Assembly: GCA_030770425.1 (NCBI GenBank)
Contig: JASJFT010000127.1
Location: 62,001 to 126,000 of the forward strand
Length of the DNA: 64,000 nucleotides
Source: Darksidea phi
Taxonomy: Eukaryota; Ascomycota; Dothideomycetes; Pleosporales; Lentitheciaceae
Direction: 5' to 3'
Position 1 is the stretch's first letter. Every line of letters begins with the position of its first letter. The notes below the pieces were generated by a model. It was not told where the DNA came from. It saw nothing but the letters and a program-made list of their open reading frames with translations, and ran no database searches. This document shows positions 26,170 through 36,243 of this stretch, piece by piece. Position numbers and translations under genes: made by a program.

Positions 26170-26541
26170 GTTGAGAGTCAACTTGAGCTCAGTTGTGGAT
26201 GCGGGAGCTTGCTTCTGGATAGAGGTGGATTCGTAGTCGATGAATAATAATGCAGTATGAAGCTTCCCGCGAACGTGGGCCAACTATCTAAAAAACACAA
26301 CCTTTACAGAGGTGAAGTAAGAGTAAGACTCTTGAAGCAGCGTTTGCATGTGCAAATGACATAGCGGCGTGTCGGCGAGAGAATCCATGCCAAAGAAACC
26401 TCGGCAATATTCTCCCTGCTCCAAAAGAACCTTCCCAATCAAACCCGCTCCTTATCGTACATGCTAGCGTTCTTTTGACAACCCCACAAATTTTTCGAGA
26501 AACACACCGCACATCTCACACTCCTCCAAGCCCCTCCTTAC
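26170..26541. promoter_or_regulatory. Shared divergent promoter region, SDR / TMA23
   Basis: 372 bp lie between two outward-facing starts. It must hold both promoters, but no specific element was identified. If the SDR starts at 26283 the spacer is 258 bp. Confidence 0.4.
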
Positions 26542-28317
26542 ATGGACGCAAACGCCTACTTGCGAAAGCAAGGCTGGAAAGGAGCAGGCCACTCCCTTGA
26601 CGGCTACGGCCGCGGCATCAAGAAACCGCTTTTGATCGCGCACAAGCAGGACCAGCTGGGACTAGGCAAGAAGAAGGCGGCGCATAGTGTGGATGATCAA
26701 TGGTGGATGCGGGCATTTGATGAGAGCTTGCAGAACATTGGAACCGGCCAAGAGGTACGGCATTGCAACAGAGAGTAAACTGAGCGCCGAGGAAGGCTAA
26801 TCCGTGGACAGAGCACGCTCACGCAAGTTCGCACGAAGGGCATTAATCGCGGTGGGCTTTACGGGTTCTTTGTGAGGGGCGAAGGGTTAGTGGGTACGAT
26901 CACGAGTAGCGGAGAAAGTTCTGCTGCTGAGGGTGGGAATTCTACTCCGCCGTCGTCTGGTGCAAGCACACCGCCTACCTCTGCTTCCGATAGCGAGAGC
27001 ATTGCGAAACGGACCGAACTCAACGGATCCTCGGACATGGCGAAGAAAAACAACAAGCGCAAGCGAGACAAAGAGGAGGAGGTTGTGGTCAGCAAGAAGT
27101 TGAAGCAGGAGCAGACAGGTACTGAACTACAAGTTGGGGAAGCTGGTGTCGCCCCGCTCATGAAAACGACGCCGTTGGGCACCTTCGATGCGGATCAAAT
27201 AACTAAGCTCAACAGCTTGATGCACAGTATTGCGGTGCAGGCTTTAAATGTGGTCAAGAAGAACGCGAAGAGAGGCGCATATGGACTCTACCTCCCCGCC
27301 AGCGCAGAAAAGGGCCGGAAGAAAGACGAACCCCACCTTCTCTTCGACGATCCAAACACAGGTAAGAAAGTTACATACAAGGCGGCCAAAGTGGAGCGCG
27401 AGAAGGCTATGCGCGACGCCAAGAGAGATATTATAAAAGAGCTCGTAGTCGCTGCGATGATGAAAGGCGATTTCCCGAATCCCGAGCGTTGGACTCAGGA
27501 TCAAGCACTAGCAAACTACGGAAAGATATCGAAGACTATAGAAGACGTCGAGAAGGCAGAGAAACGGATACGGAAGAGCGTAAAGGAGCAAAAGAAGCAA
27601 GAAAAGCGAGCTGCAGTAGCAGAGCAGAAGCGTCTGAAACGGGAGCGGCGCGCAGCGGAGAAGCAAGCCAAAGCAGCCGCCGAACTCGCCAAACAACGCG
27701 AAGCCATCTCCACCAAGCTCGCCAAACTGACCCCCGACGAGCGCGCTGAGTACGAAAAGCGTGCCGCCGAGAAAAACCAAACCCTCGAAGAATACGTCCA
27801 ACGCCGCCTAGCCAAAAAAGAAGCAAAGCGAAAAGCCAAAGCCCTACAAGAAGCCGCAGAAAAGAAAGCCCAAGAAGCTGCGAACGCCCTCTTCGTCGTC
27901 GACCTCGAAGGCGACCCCACCTTCACCACAGACCTCGCTCCACTTATCTACACGCCCCTCCCCGATGGCACATGCCCCCTCGACCCCGCCATCTGGGCAT
28001 CCCGCACCGTGAAAACCCTGCCCAAGCCCGTCCGCGAAGCGCGTCGCAAGTACCTGGAGCAGCAGCGCAACGAGCGCAAATTGCGCGCGGGGAAGAGCAT
28101 TGTGAAGAGCGTTACACGCGCAGATCGGAAGAGGAGTAATATGGGGCAGTTAACCAAGGAGGTGCTTACTCGAGAGGGGATCACGGAGGGTGCGACGAAG
28201 GAGGAGAAGAACAATGCGAGGAGGTTGGCGAGGAAGATTATGAAGGACCAGAAGAGGGAATTGAAGGGGAAAGGGAAGGGGAAGAAGAGGGGTGGGCGGA
28301 ATGACAAGAAGGCTTAG
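26542..28317 (+). CDS. TMA23: G-patch nucleolar protein, TMA23-like
   Basis: Exons 26542-26754 and 26812-28317 (intron 57 nt) give 572 residues. The N-terminus MDANAYLRKQGWKGAGHSL is a G-patch followed by GIKKPLLIAHKQDQLGLGKK and DDQWWMRAFDESL, the arrangement of yeast Tma23, a nucleolar ribosome-biogenesis factor. Exon 2 begins STLTQVRTKGINRGGLYGFFVRG, continuing the conserved block. A Ser/Pro/Gly-rich linker and a long Lys/Arg/Glu-rich helical region (about residues 240-380) with basic nuclear-localisation clusters follow, and the C-terminus is KGKGKGKKRGGRNDKK. It is more than twice the length of the yeast protein because of the charged extension. PINX1-type G-patch proteins were considered, but the DDQWW block fits Tma23 better. 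Confidence 0.85.
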
Positions 28318-28781
28318 GTAGCAGTGGTAAGCGCGTTGAGGTTGCTTCTTGAGCACATGTTCGGGATGTCATGTATGCGGGTATACTAGCGGCGGCATAT
28401 ATGTATACATGCGCAAGCGTATATCCCCATAGATCTCTAGGTAGCTTCCATTTGGTTCCGATTCAACACATGCCAATTATCCTCCCATCGCATTGTTGTC
28501 CATACATTGAAGATTAGGGATACATGATTGTGAAGTGCAAACCCAAAGCCCAAGTACCCACCCAACCCGCTGAAAATGCAAAAACCCGTCCGAACCAACA
28601 GAAGAGAAAGAGGAGCAGAACCCTATCGAGCTAGTATCACTAGCCACTGATCTCGCATCGAAGAGTAAGTAAACAAAGCCCGAAAAGGCATCCTTTAGTA
28701 CAAATTTGCAGCAAAGACACACTCTCCCCTCCCAGATGATCAGCGCCAACATGCGTGTTCAAAACCGATGCTTGAGATGAA
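28318..28781. other. Convergent 3' ends of TMA23 and THG1
   Basis: A tail-to-tail spacer of 464 bp. No gene is seen. Confidence 0.5.
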
Positions 28782-31700
28782 TCAGCCAGCACGCCCACTC
28801 AAAATCCACGGCCGTTTCTCCCAAAACGTATCCTTGATAATATCGACATGTTCGACCACAATAAGCGCTTTAGTCCTCTTCTTCCTCTCCTTCTCTCTCT
28901 GCGCCTTACTCATATGCACAGGCCGACCTTCGTTCCCAGTACCCGTCATACCGGCTGCCCAGCCGCCGTCTTCTTCGAGCATTTTGGCTTTGCCCTTGCC
29001 CTTGCTTTTCGCGCGGGATTTTTCGGGCTTGGGGTTGGGGTTGTGCGAGGGAAGGGTTGTGGGGGGAGATTGGAATGGGTGGTGTTGTGAGGAGGGTGAA
29101 GGGGAGGATTTCGAGCGTGGAAAGGGCGGCGGGAGGGTTTTGTGGGGGGAGGTGTTTTCGGGGTCGGAGGGGAAGGGGTCGAGGGGGGAGAGGAGGGCGG
29201 GGGACCAGTCGAAATGAGCGAATCGTATTCTGTCTTCTCTTTCCTTCCGTTCTTTCTCCTTGTCGTATGCGTTGGCGTTAGAAGTACTATAAGCAATCCC
29301 AACCGGCGGATGCGGTCCAGCCGCCGTGAAACTCGTGGTCGTCGGCGGCTCGCTGCTCAATCTCGAATGTGAGCACCCCCTTGACCTAGCCCGCTGCGGC
29401 GGCGACGAGTCTAACGGGCTGACTGGGTTCGTGATGAACCTATCCATGTCTGATCGGCGGGTGGGCGTGGGCGAGGTGCTCCATTTGGGGGGCTCGGAGC
29501 CCATGACGGCGTGGCGGGTTGCGACGTCATCGATGGGAGGAGAGGGGAGCTCTTTCATAGTTGTAAGGTGAGGTGGAGGGGTTTTGCGGTGACCGCTTCC
29601 TCCTAGCAAGATGTGGTGGTTGGGATTGGAGTATAGGAGGGCGTTTTCTTTTTCTTCGGCTTTGAGCATGGAGTAGGATTTATGGGAGGGGAGGGAGAGT
29701 TTGCGGGGTTGGGCGTTCATCGGTATTGAGGAGATGCGGAGAGGGATCTGTGGGGGTCCGAAGTCGAGAAGCGACATGCTGGGACTGCGTTTTGGTGCTG
29801 GTTTGGTGGCTGATACCGAGGTGGTTGCAGGCCGGGCGTCGGAGAGGGAGGCATGGGCCGAATGCGAGACAGGCTTTGCAGAGCGTTTGGAATTCGACGT
29901 CGTTCGTTGGGGGATTTGGCCAGTGCCGTTTCGGGTTGCCGTTGGAGAGGGTAATGGGGATTTGTACGTTGTAGGGTTCGGTGGGTTGAGCGATGGAGGT
30001 GGTCGGGTGCTCGGCTTCAGGGTGGGAGGAGGTAACGGAAGCGGAGTGAGCTGTGGAAGAGGCTGCCGCATGGTGCCGTTTTGTCCCGGCGAAGAGACGG
30101 GAATGAAGGTTTGCGGGTAGTAATTAGATAGACCGTCTGGAAGTGGATTTGCGATAGTCGGCATCGACATCGAGGGCGGAGATGGTGGCGGAGATGGAGT
30201 CGTCGATGTTGAGAGAAACGTCGGACCTCTAGGGGTGGAAGCCGCTGATATTGTGTTGGGGGGCGAGTCCCGCAGTAGATCAGGATAGGTGGAGCGGTCT
30301 AATGGTTGAGACATTGGTCTTGTTATCCGCTTGGGTTTAGGTTGTGATAGTGGTGGTGTTGGAGACTTTTTCGTCTTGGATACCGTCGGTGATGAGTGTG
30401 TAGAGGTTGGGAAGAACTATAAAGATTAGTAGCTACATAGAGTGCGAAGGGCAAGAAAGCTTACATCTCGATACAGTACACTGCCTTTCTTGAAGATTTC
30501 CGGCTCGTTGTTGTAGTTGATACCGAAGCGTGAATAGAGGATCTCGTTCTTATCTGCTGATAATGTGCCGGAGAGTTCTCGCTCGGCCGCCCGAGGATCC
30601 ATTCCACCTTGCTGTACAAGGGCCCAAAAGCTGGTATTATAGAGGTTGTTGATGTGACCTACGAAATCAGCATCGGCATTAGGCTCAGTCTAAGTTTCGG
30701 CTTGAATGCCTTGAAGCAGTAGCGCTGACAAGAGGACAGAATGACGCGGCGAGAAAGCTGGGCTACTTACAGTCAACTTGCCGCCAGCTCAGATAATCCC
30801 TTAAGTTAGTATCGCTGGGATAACACACCGCTCTTCCATCGAAGGAAGGCAGAGGTGGAGTCAGCGGTTTGTCGGAGAAGAACTTGGACCACCCAAGTAC
30901 ATAGTTGGCCGTGAAGGTCGAAACGATGGTAGTGGTCAACTTGCTAAATATATATCAGCCCAACCATTGTTGCACAGCATGCCCCACGCCCGATGGAATG
31001 GAATCTGGGGGCGAAGGCGAAAAGCTCCGTACCTCGCTCTCCGCTCAAATAGCGTGCAATCCTTGTGGAAGACAAAACTGTGTAACACGTCAGCTGAGGC
31101 CCTCGAAACACTGAAGCCCTCGAAACACTAAAGCCCACGTGTGTAATCAGCTCTCCACTACTCCGCTCGCCGATCCCCAATCTGTCTCAAACAAGTTGAT
31201 GTCAAATCAGACGAGATAACGTACCTGTACTCGTCGCTCTGGCCATAGGCTAATACGAGGTCCGGCAAGTCTTTCATGACAGCTTCGGCAGCCGTGTTCA
31301 TGAGGTCCAGTGCGCGCCGATCATTGGGCTTGACAAACTTGTACTTTGTTGTGAGTCTGGTTTGCACCCCATTTTAGTAACATATAGATTGGAGAATCGC
31401 TTCGCGAAACTCAGCTGGTAGTCCGGTTATGCGGCCGCCTTCTGACGACAGGGAAGCTGCAGACGGCCCCCAACATGTCTCTCAGATGCGGGAAGCCGAG
31501 GGAGTGAAAGAGGAAAATGACAGTAAGGAATGACATACTTTGTGAAGCCTCTGCCATCGATGCGCACCACAATAAAGGTATTGGGCAGCAGACAGTCTGG
31601 CTGCTCGAACGAGCGCACATATTCGTATCTACCCGGTTCGTCAGCATCCAGGTCAGTTCGGTAAAGCAGAAGCCCCAGCGCAGCTTGAGCTCAAGCTCGC

Positions 31701-31793
31701 ACAGCTCACAGCTCACAGCTCTCCCTGCTCGCACCCACCGAGCTCCCCGCCGCGCTGATCGCAAAAAGCTTACACTTACTTCGAGTTAGCCAT
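28782..31793 (-). CDS. THG1: tRNA-His guanylyltransferase with large disordered insertion
   Basis: Seven exons on the minus strand: 31780-31793, 31539-31628, 31225-31356, 31033-31077, 30771-30943, 30465-30658 and 28782-30416, giving 760 residues. The first six exons encode a complete Thg1 core of 216 residues: VVRIDGRGF with Asp29, LAYGQSDEY with Asp76/Glu77, [48 protein letters not shown] and [20 protein letters not shown]. Asp29, Asp76 and Glu77 sit at the positions reported for the metal-binding residues of the human enzyme. Thg1 adds the G-1 nucleotide to tRNA-His. Exon 7 then encodes about 500 Ser/Pro/Thr-rich residues before a short structured end, [20 protein letters not shown] then RPWIL, which resembles the usual Thg1 C-terminus. 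The family is normally about 240-300 residues. The 14-nt first exon (MANSK) is easily missed. Confidence 0.9.
31099..31132. repeat. 17-bp tandem duplication in THG1 intron 3
   Basis: GCCCTCGAAACACTGAA is followed directly by GCCCTCGAAACACTAAA, inside the 147-nt intron 31078-31224. Confidence 0.85.
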
Positions 31794-33055
31794 CACGCAC
31801 GGCTTTGCTCCAGACGTCACCTATTCGCCCTGGTCGGGTCGTCGCACAGCATGGCAGGGCAGCGAACAAGCACGAGTCGGCAGAAGTCTAAGTAAAGGTG
31901 AGACAGGACCGCTGTGGGGTTGTGGTGAAGAGTGGTCGAGCAGACGAGAAAGTTTTGGAGGCTGAAAGGTCGACGGGCGAGGGTGAAGGGTGAAGGGCTT
32001 TGCCGGGTTTTCCGCATGCATGCACAGGGTGGACCACAGTTTCAGGAAGACGCATGTCATGCAACCCGTACCTAAATATACGAGAATCAACTCGCAGCGC
32101 AGCTCGCCGAGAGAGGCATAGGGAACGCCAGCCCGCCGTGAGCACGACTTGTTGCGGGCGCGGGCTAGGGGTGGGGAATTTGGACACCGGCCCGATCGGG
32201 GGGCGCCACGGCGCTTTTAGAGAGTCGGACTAGAGAACTAGACATCGCGTTACAACCCAATATAGTTCTCGGTTCGTTGATGCAGGAACAGCCTTGACGG
32301 CTAGCATGTGAACTAACTGTAGCATTGGGAATCCTTTCTTTGAGCTTGCTGCATACCTTGCATACGCCCTGGCCGTGCGGAACCTTCCAGGCAAAGCATC
32401 CCTCTCACGCCTTACACATATCCTTCTCTAAGCTGAACTCCCCCTCTATCGCGCTCGCTCCAGCGGGCCCTAAACACACCATCCCACCCACCGAACCATG
32501 CATAAACCCTTCGCTCTGCCTTCCCCGCATCCCGCGAGCAGATCTATCGGACAGCTGATATGGCCTCGAGCGGCAACCGAGGCGAGGGTACAGCTGGCAA
32601 GCATCACGGGGAAGTACCATGTAGATGTGACGCGTAAAAAACATAGGCAGCGTGAGATTTCACAAAGACGTCAAAGGCATTTACAGCACGCCATGTGCGT
32701 TCTGGCCGGCGCACGAGCGCACCCACTGCCCTGCTACGGGGGCACAGTTTCCAGTGGTACGGAAAGGAGCAATAGAGTTTTATACCGGGGGTTTTTATGC
32801 TTCGAGGATAGGTGTTTTGTTTCGCTCTGACCTATCGATATATCAAATGAAGAAATCAGGGTAGATTCGTGAACGAGAATGCAATACCGCCATCTAACTC
32901 TTTAAATGTATACGCTACCAACTCCGGCAAATGCTGACCCAGTATCTATACGCCAACGCCACGCTTCAACCATGGGATTCGCTAATCTACCTTTACATCT
33001 CAAAGGAATACGCCGACCCATGCAAATGCTCGCAATCTCTTCCCCCTTGCTTATA
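31794..33055. other. Intergenic, THG1 to lipin
   Basis: 1.26 kb between the THG1 start and the lipin stop. Small plus-strand frames (32325-32558, 32498-32830, 32652-32864) have no recognisable domain. I see no supportable gene. Confidence 0.45.
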
Positions 33056-35281
33056 TTACGGCTTCGAACTAGCCCGCCGTGTTGGCGGCGCTTCCTTCAG
33101 CTTCAACGCATTCAACTTGTCTGTCAAGCCGTCTAATTCGTACGCGGGCCTGTCGACTTCAGCTGTTAGATCCTCCTCATACTCTACATCGTACTCGTCG
33201 TCGTCGTCGCCCTCGTCTTCGTCGTAGTCCCGGCGGGGGTCGCCTTCAATACTCTCTAATATCGAGTCTTCCAGGACAGCGGTATCGTCAGCCGAGTCTT
33301 GCGTCATATAGCTCGCCTCGAGATCCTCGCCAACTTCCGACCCCTCATCCTCACTCCTCACACTCGCCGCTTCGGTTGCATCATCTTCGTCTTCGCTATC
33401 GGTAAATTCCTCAATGTCTAATGGTCGTTCGCGCCAATAGTTGAAGTCGGTGTACGCCTCTCCGCCAGGTGGGACCAATAACCCAACAGGAGGGAAAAAG
33501 TGGTCGACAATCTCGCGCATACTGGCATACCCTGTCTTGTAGCTGTTGAGGGACAGCACGTCCAGGCTGACCTCGGCGTTGGAGTTGATAGTGAAGATCC
33601 TTGTCGAAGGAATGTTTACCGAGCGGTAGCTGAGTGCGTCTGTGAAGCGATTGCCGAATCCAGCGTAGAACGGCGTCTGCCCCGGCGGCTTGCCGAAAAG
33701 GTTCATTATGTCTCTTAGACAAGCCATTTTGAACACTTCGGGTTTCCGTAGGTAGATCTCGCGTCGCAGCGCTGCGATGGTTCGATCGGGGCTCATGATG
33801 ACCGGGCCTTTTGGTAAGCGGTATCCATCCTGCACCACACCGTTCAGGTATGCTCGTGTTGTGTCCGCCTGACCAACAGACCGACTCGTGAGGTAGAAAA
33901 TGTTGTAGCCATTGTTGACAATATCCGTGTACAGCTTGGCCACACCCTGATGCGTCCAGTCTCTTCCAATCATGTTCAACACATGACCCAGAGCATCGGA
34001 CTTGGTGATGGTGCCGTCGATATCCGAGATAACGATGGGGACATCGTGCTTCCAGTAGAACATGTAAGCATTACACGTGGAACGGTTGACCGTAAAGCTC
34101 ATTGTGTTTGAGCCCGGTTTCAAGTTCAGCGCTTTTAGTTGATCACTGGTGAGCCGTAACGTTTTAGCATAAGCACGCGTTTCTCGACCGATTGCGTCTG
34201 GTGAGTGGGGGGGAGTGGTGATCCCGATGGCACTGTCCGAGTCTCTGCGAGTGTGCGGTGGGAATTCAGCAGTAGCCTCACTCTGCGCGTCGTCGCTGTG
34301 GTATCCAGGGTCTGACACGGCGTCCGATGATCGCAGAGCTTCCTCGTTCAGTATGGAAAGGCCGGACTTTTGGGCAGCTGCTGCCTTTGCCTCCTCGCTG
34401 CTGTAGATCCATAGATTGCCTTTCTCATCTGCGCCGATCAAGGCCCCAATGTCATAGTTGCCCTCGAGTTCGTCCGAAAGCACTTTCCTGGCTACCACCT
34501 CGGCGCGCAATGCCTCGTCATCACTGCTTTTATACCCCGTCATATCCAGCATCAGGTCTCCGCTTTCTGTGACCTTATTTGGGATATTCGAGGTGAACAG
34601 CTTCTTCGAAAGATTGATTGCGCGAGCCATCGCTTCGCTGGGCGACACAGGGGGTGGGCTGGCGGAGCGGGTTGCGATGTTCCAGGCGGTTGCCTCACCT
34701 CTACTGACTCGGATCGGTGCATGTTCCTTCTCAAGCTCCCCCACAAACTGGGTTCTCGCCGAGGGCAGCACGTCGTCGCTGACGGAGCGTCCCGCGTGGT
34801 AGCCAGACCAGTCGCCGGACTTGGGCCTCTCTGTGAGCAGATCTGGCCGCCGTGCTCCTGTAGTCAAGGTCGCTCGCCGTGTAGCACTTGTGCCGTCAAG
34901 CTCGAGGGGTTCGGGTTCGGGAAGCGCGGCATTGGGGAGCTCTAGGGGCTTCTGTTCTGGGCTCGACGCGGGCGAGGCGAGGGGTGAGGTCTGCATCTCT
35001 TCGGGGATGGCTGAGGAGGTCTCGAAAACGAAGAAGGCCTCCCCGCCCTCTCCAAGCTTCATGGCATAGTCCTGCTTGACACCGTTGACGGTAAACTGCA
35101 CCTTCTTGTCTGACGGCCTCAGAATCTGATACTTCCCGAAGCGGACGTGGAACGGCGAGCACGCCAGGGATCCATCTTCGAGCTCAACGACGATAACGTC
35201 GATGGCGCCGCTGAGCGTAGCCGGATTGATCGAGTTCCAGCCCTTCGACACGGTGCCGGTCAAGGAGCGCACGTAGTTCAT
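33056..35281 (-). CDS. PAH1: Phosphatidate phosphatase (lipin)
   Basis: A single exon of 741 residues. The N-LIP domain is at residues 1-100: MNYVRSLTGTVSKGWNSINP, then GAIDVIVVELEDGSLACSPF and FGKYQILRPSDKKV. A Ser/Pro-rich linker carries an acidic patch. The C-terminal HAD domain (LNS2) starts near 385 with the catalytic DIDGT at Asp420-Thr424 (Asp420 is the nucleophile), followed by LTSRSVGQADTTRAYL, SPDRTIAALRREIYLRKPE and FYAGFGNRFTDALSYR. The tail is strongly acidic, ending in an Asp/Glu-rich run and a short amphipathic segment. The enzyme dephosphorylates phosphatidate to diacylglycerol at ER/nuclear membranes and controls phospholipid versus triacylglycerol synthesis. The length is within the fungal range. 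It lies head to head with the FN3/coiled-coil gene. Confidence 0.97.
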   Translation of the reverse strand: MNYVRSLTGTVSKGWNSINPATLSGAIDVIVVELEDGSLACSPFHVRFGKYQILRPSDKKVQFTVNGVKQDYAMKLGEGGEAFFVFETSSAIPEEMQTSPLASPASSPEQKPLELPNAALPEPEPLELDGTSATRRATLTTGARRPDLLTERPKSGDWSGYHAGRSVSDDVLPSARTQFVGELEKEHAPIRVSRGEATAWNIATRSASPPPVSPSEAMARAINLSKKLFTSNIPNKVTESGDLMLDMTGYKSSDDEALRAEVVARKVLSDELEGNYDIGALIGADEKGNLWIYSSEEAKAAAAQKSGLSILNEEALRSSDAVSDPGYHSDDAQSEATAEFPPHTRRDSDSAIGITTPPHSPDAIGRETRAYAKTLRLTSDQLKALNLKPGSNTMSFTVNRSTCNAYMFYWKHDVPIVISDIDGTITKSDALGHVLNMIGRDWTHQGVAKLYTDIVNNGYNIFYLTSRSVGQADTTRAYLNGVVQDGYRLPKGPVIMSPDRTIAALRREIYLRKPEVFKMACLRDIMNLFGKPPGQTPFYAGFGNRFTDALSYRSVNIPSTRIFTINSNAEVSLDVLSLNSYKTGYASMREIVDHFFPPVGLLVPPGGEAYTDFNYWRERPLDIEEFTDSEDEDDATEAASVRSEDEGSEVGEDLEASYMTQDSADDTAVLEDSILESIEGDPRRDYDEDEGDDDDEYDVEYEEDLTAEVDRPAYELDGLTDKLNALKLKEAPPTRRASSKP

Positions 35282-36243
35282 CGCCCCGTCTTCCCAGCCC
35301 GAAGGCTCTCACGCCGCACTGGTATGTGATCGTAGAGGAGCTGTCGGAACCGGCTGGATATTGGCGACAGGGGAATTCAAAGGGGGTGCCGGGATGGAGC
35401 TGACGCTACTGTATAGAGGCGTATGCACGGGAAGGGGAGTGTCTCGCTGGGCGTTAGGTAGGTGGAAGCGGCGCAACGGCGGTTCTCCGATCGGACGGCT
35501 AGAGCCACGAATATAGCTCGGCCCGTGTCTGGCCTCGGCGTGCGATCGAAGGTTTCGGCGGTGCGTCAGGGGGGAAGACGTGATGCGCAGTGAGAGTGGA
35601 CTGAAGGAGGGTGGGTGAAAGCTCTTGAAAGAGGTTTGTGCCCATGTGCGGATCCAAGGTATGCGTTCACCGGAGCATCACGCACGTGCGGGCCAGGGCG
35701 TGGGTCATGAGGGGGGCTTCGTGAGCTCCAGCCGGAGCAAAGCGGGCTATCACTGCAACATGAGGCGGCTAGAGGGGGACACCCCACAGCGTGTGAGGAC
35801 ACAGTGCGGACACATGTTGTGAATGACGGCCGGGCATTGGAGCCATGTTTGCGTGTTGAGATGCAACACGCCCAACCGTGGCCGTGGAACCCGGACAGGA
35901 GCCCGCCGCCGCCGCCGGGCACATTCCGCTGGTCTGCCGCCGCAGCCCCAGCGCCAATTGACATATGCACCGTCTTGACAGCTTGCATCTGCCTTTCTCC
36001 AGCAGAAAGACCACATCATGCGGCTCAAGCGGACCGAGCAGCAGCAGCGCAGCGACGGCGGCGGCGGCGACGGCGTTGCCAAGCCCCCTCGCCGCTTGTC
36101 CCCCCGGTCTCGGTTCGCGTGCATGAGGCTGCTCCTGCAAAGTGCGCCGCTCCTCCTCACGCCTCAAGCGACAGCCACGGGCGACCATCACTGCCAGGCA
36201 CGGCGACCACCACTGCCAGGCACGGCGACGCCTGCACGCTGCC
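35282..36243. promoter_or_regulatory. Divergent promoter region, PAH1 / FN3-coiled-coil gene
   Basis: 962 bp between two outward-facing starts, with GC-rich CAG/GGC trinucleotide stretches around 36040-36080. Reading frames in it are by-products of the GC-rich repeats. It also holds a 19-bp direct repeat (36189-36229). Confidence 0.4.
36189..36229. repeat. 19-bp direct repeat, period 22
   Basis: CACTGCCAGGCACGGCGAC occurs at 36189-36207 and 36211-36229, directly upstream of the ATG at 36244. It is probably in the 5' UTR of the FN3/coiled-coil gene. Confidence 0.85.

Noticed and set aside
26542..28317. Assignment as PINX1
   Set aside because: The G-patch is followed by a DDQWWMRAF block and lacks the PINX1 C-terminal layout; Tma23 fits better.
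28768..30120. Plus-strand frames opposite THG1 exon 7
   Set aside because: They mirror the biased Ser/Pro coding strand; the minus frame continues an identified protein.
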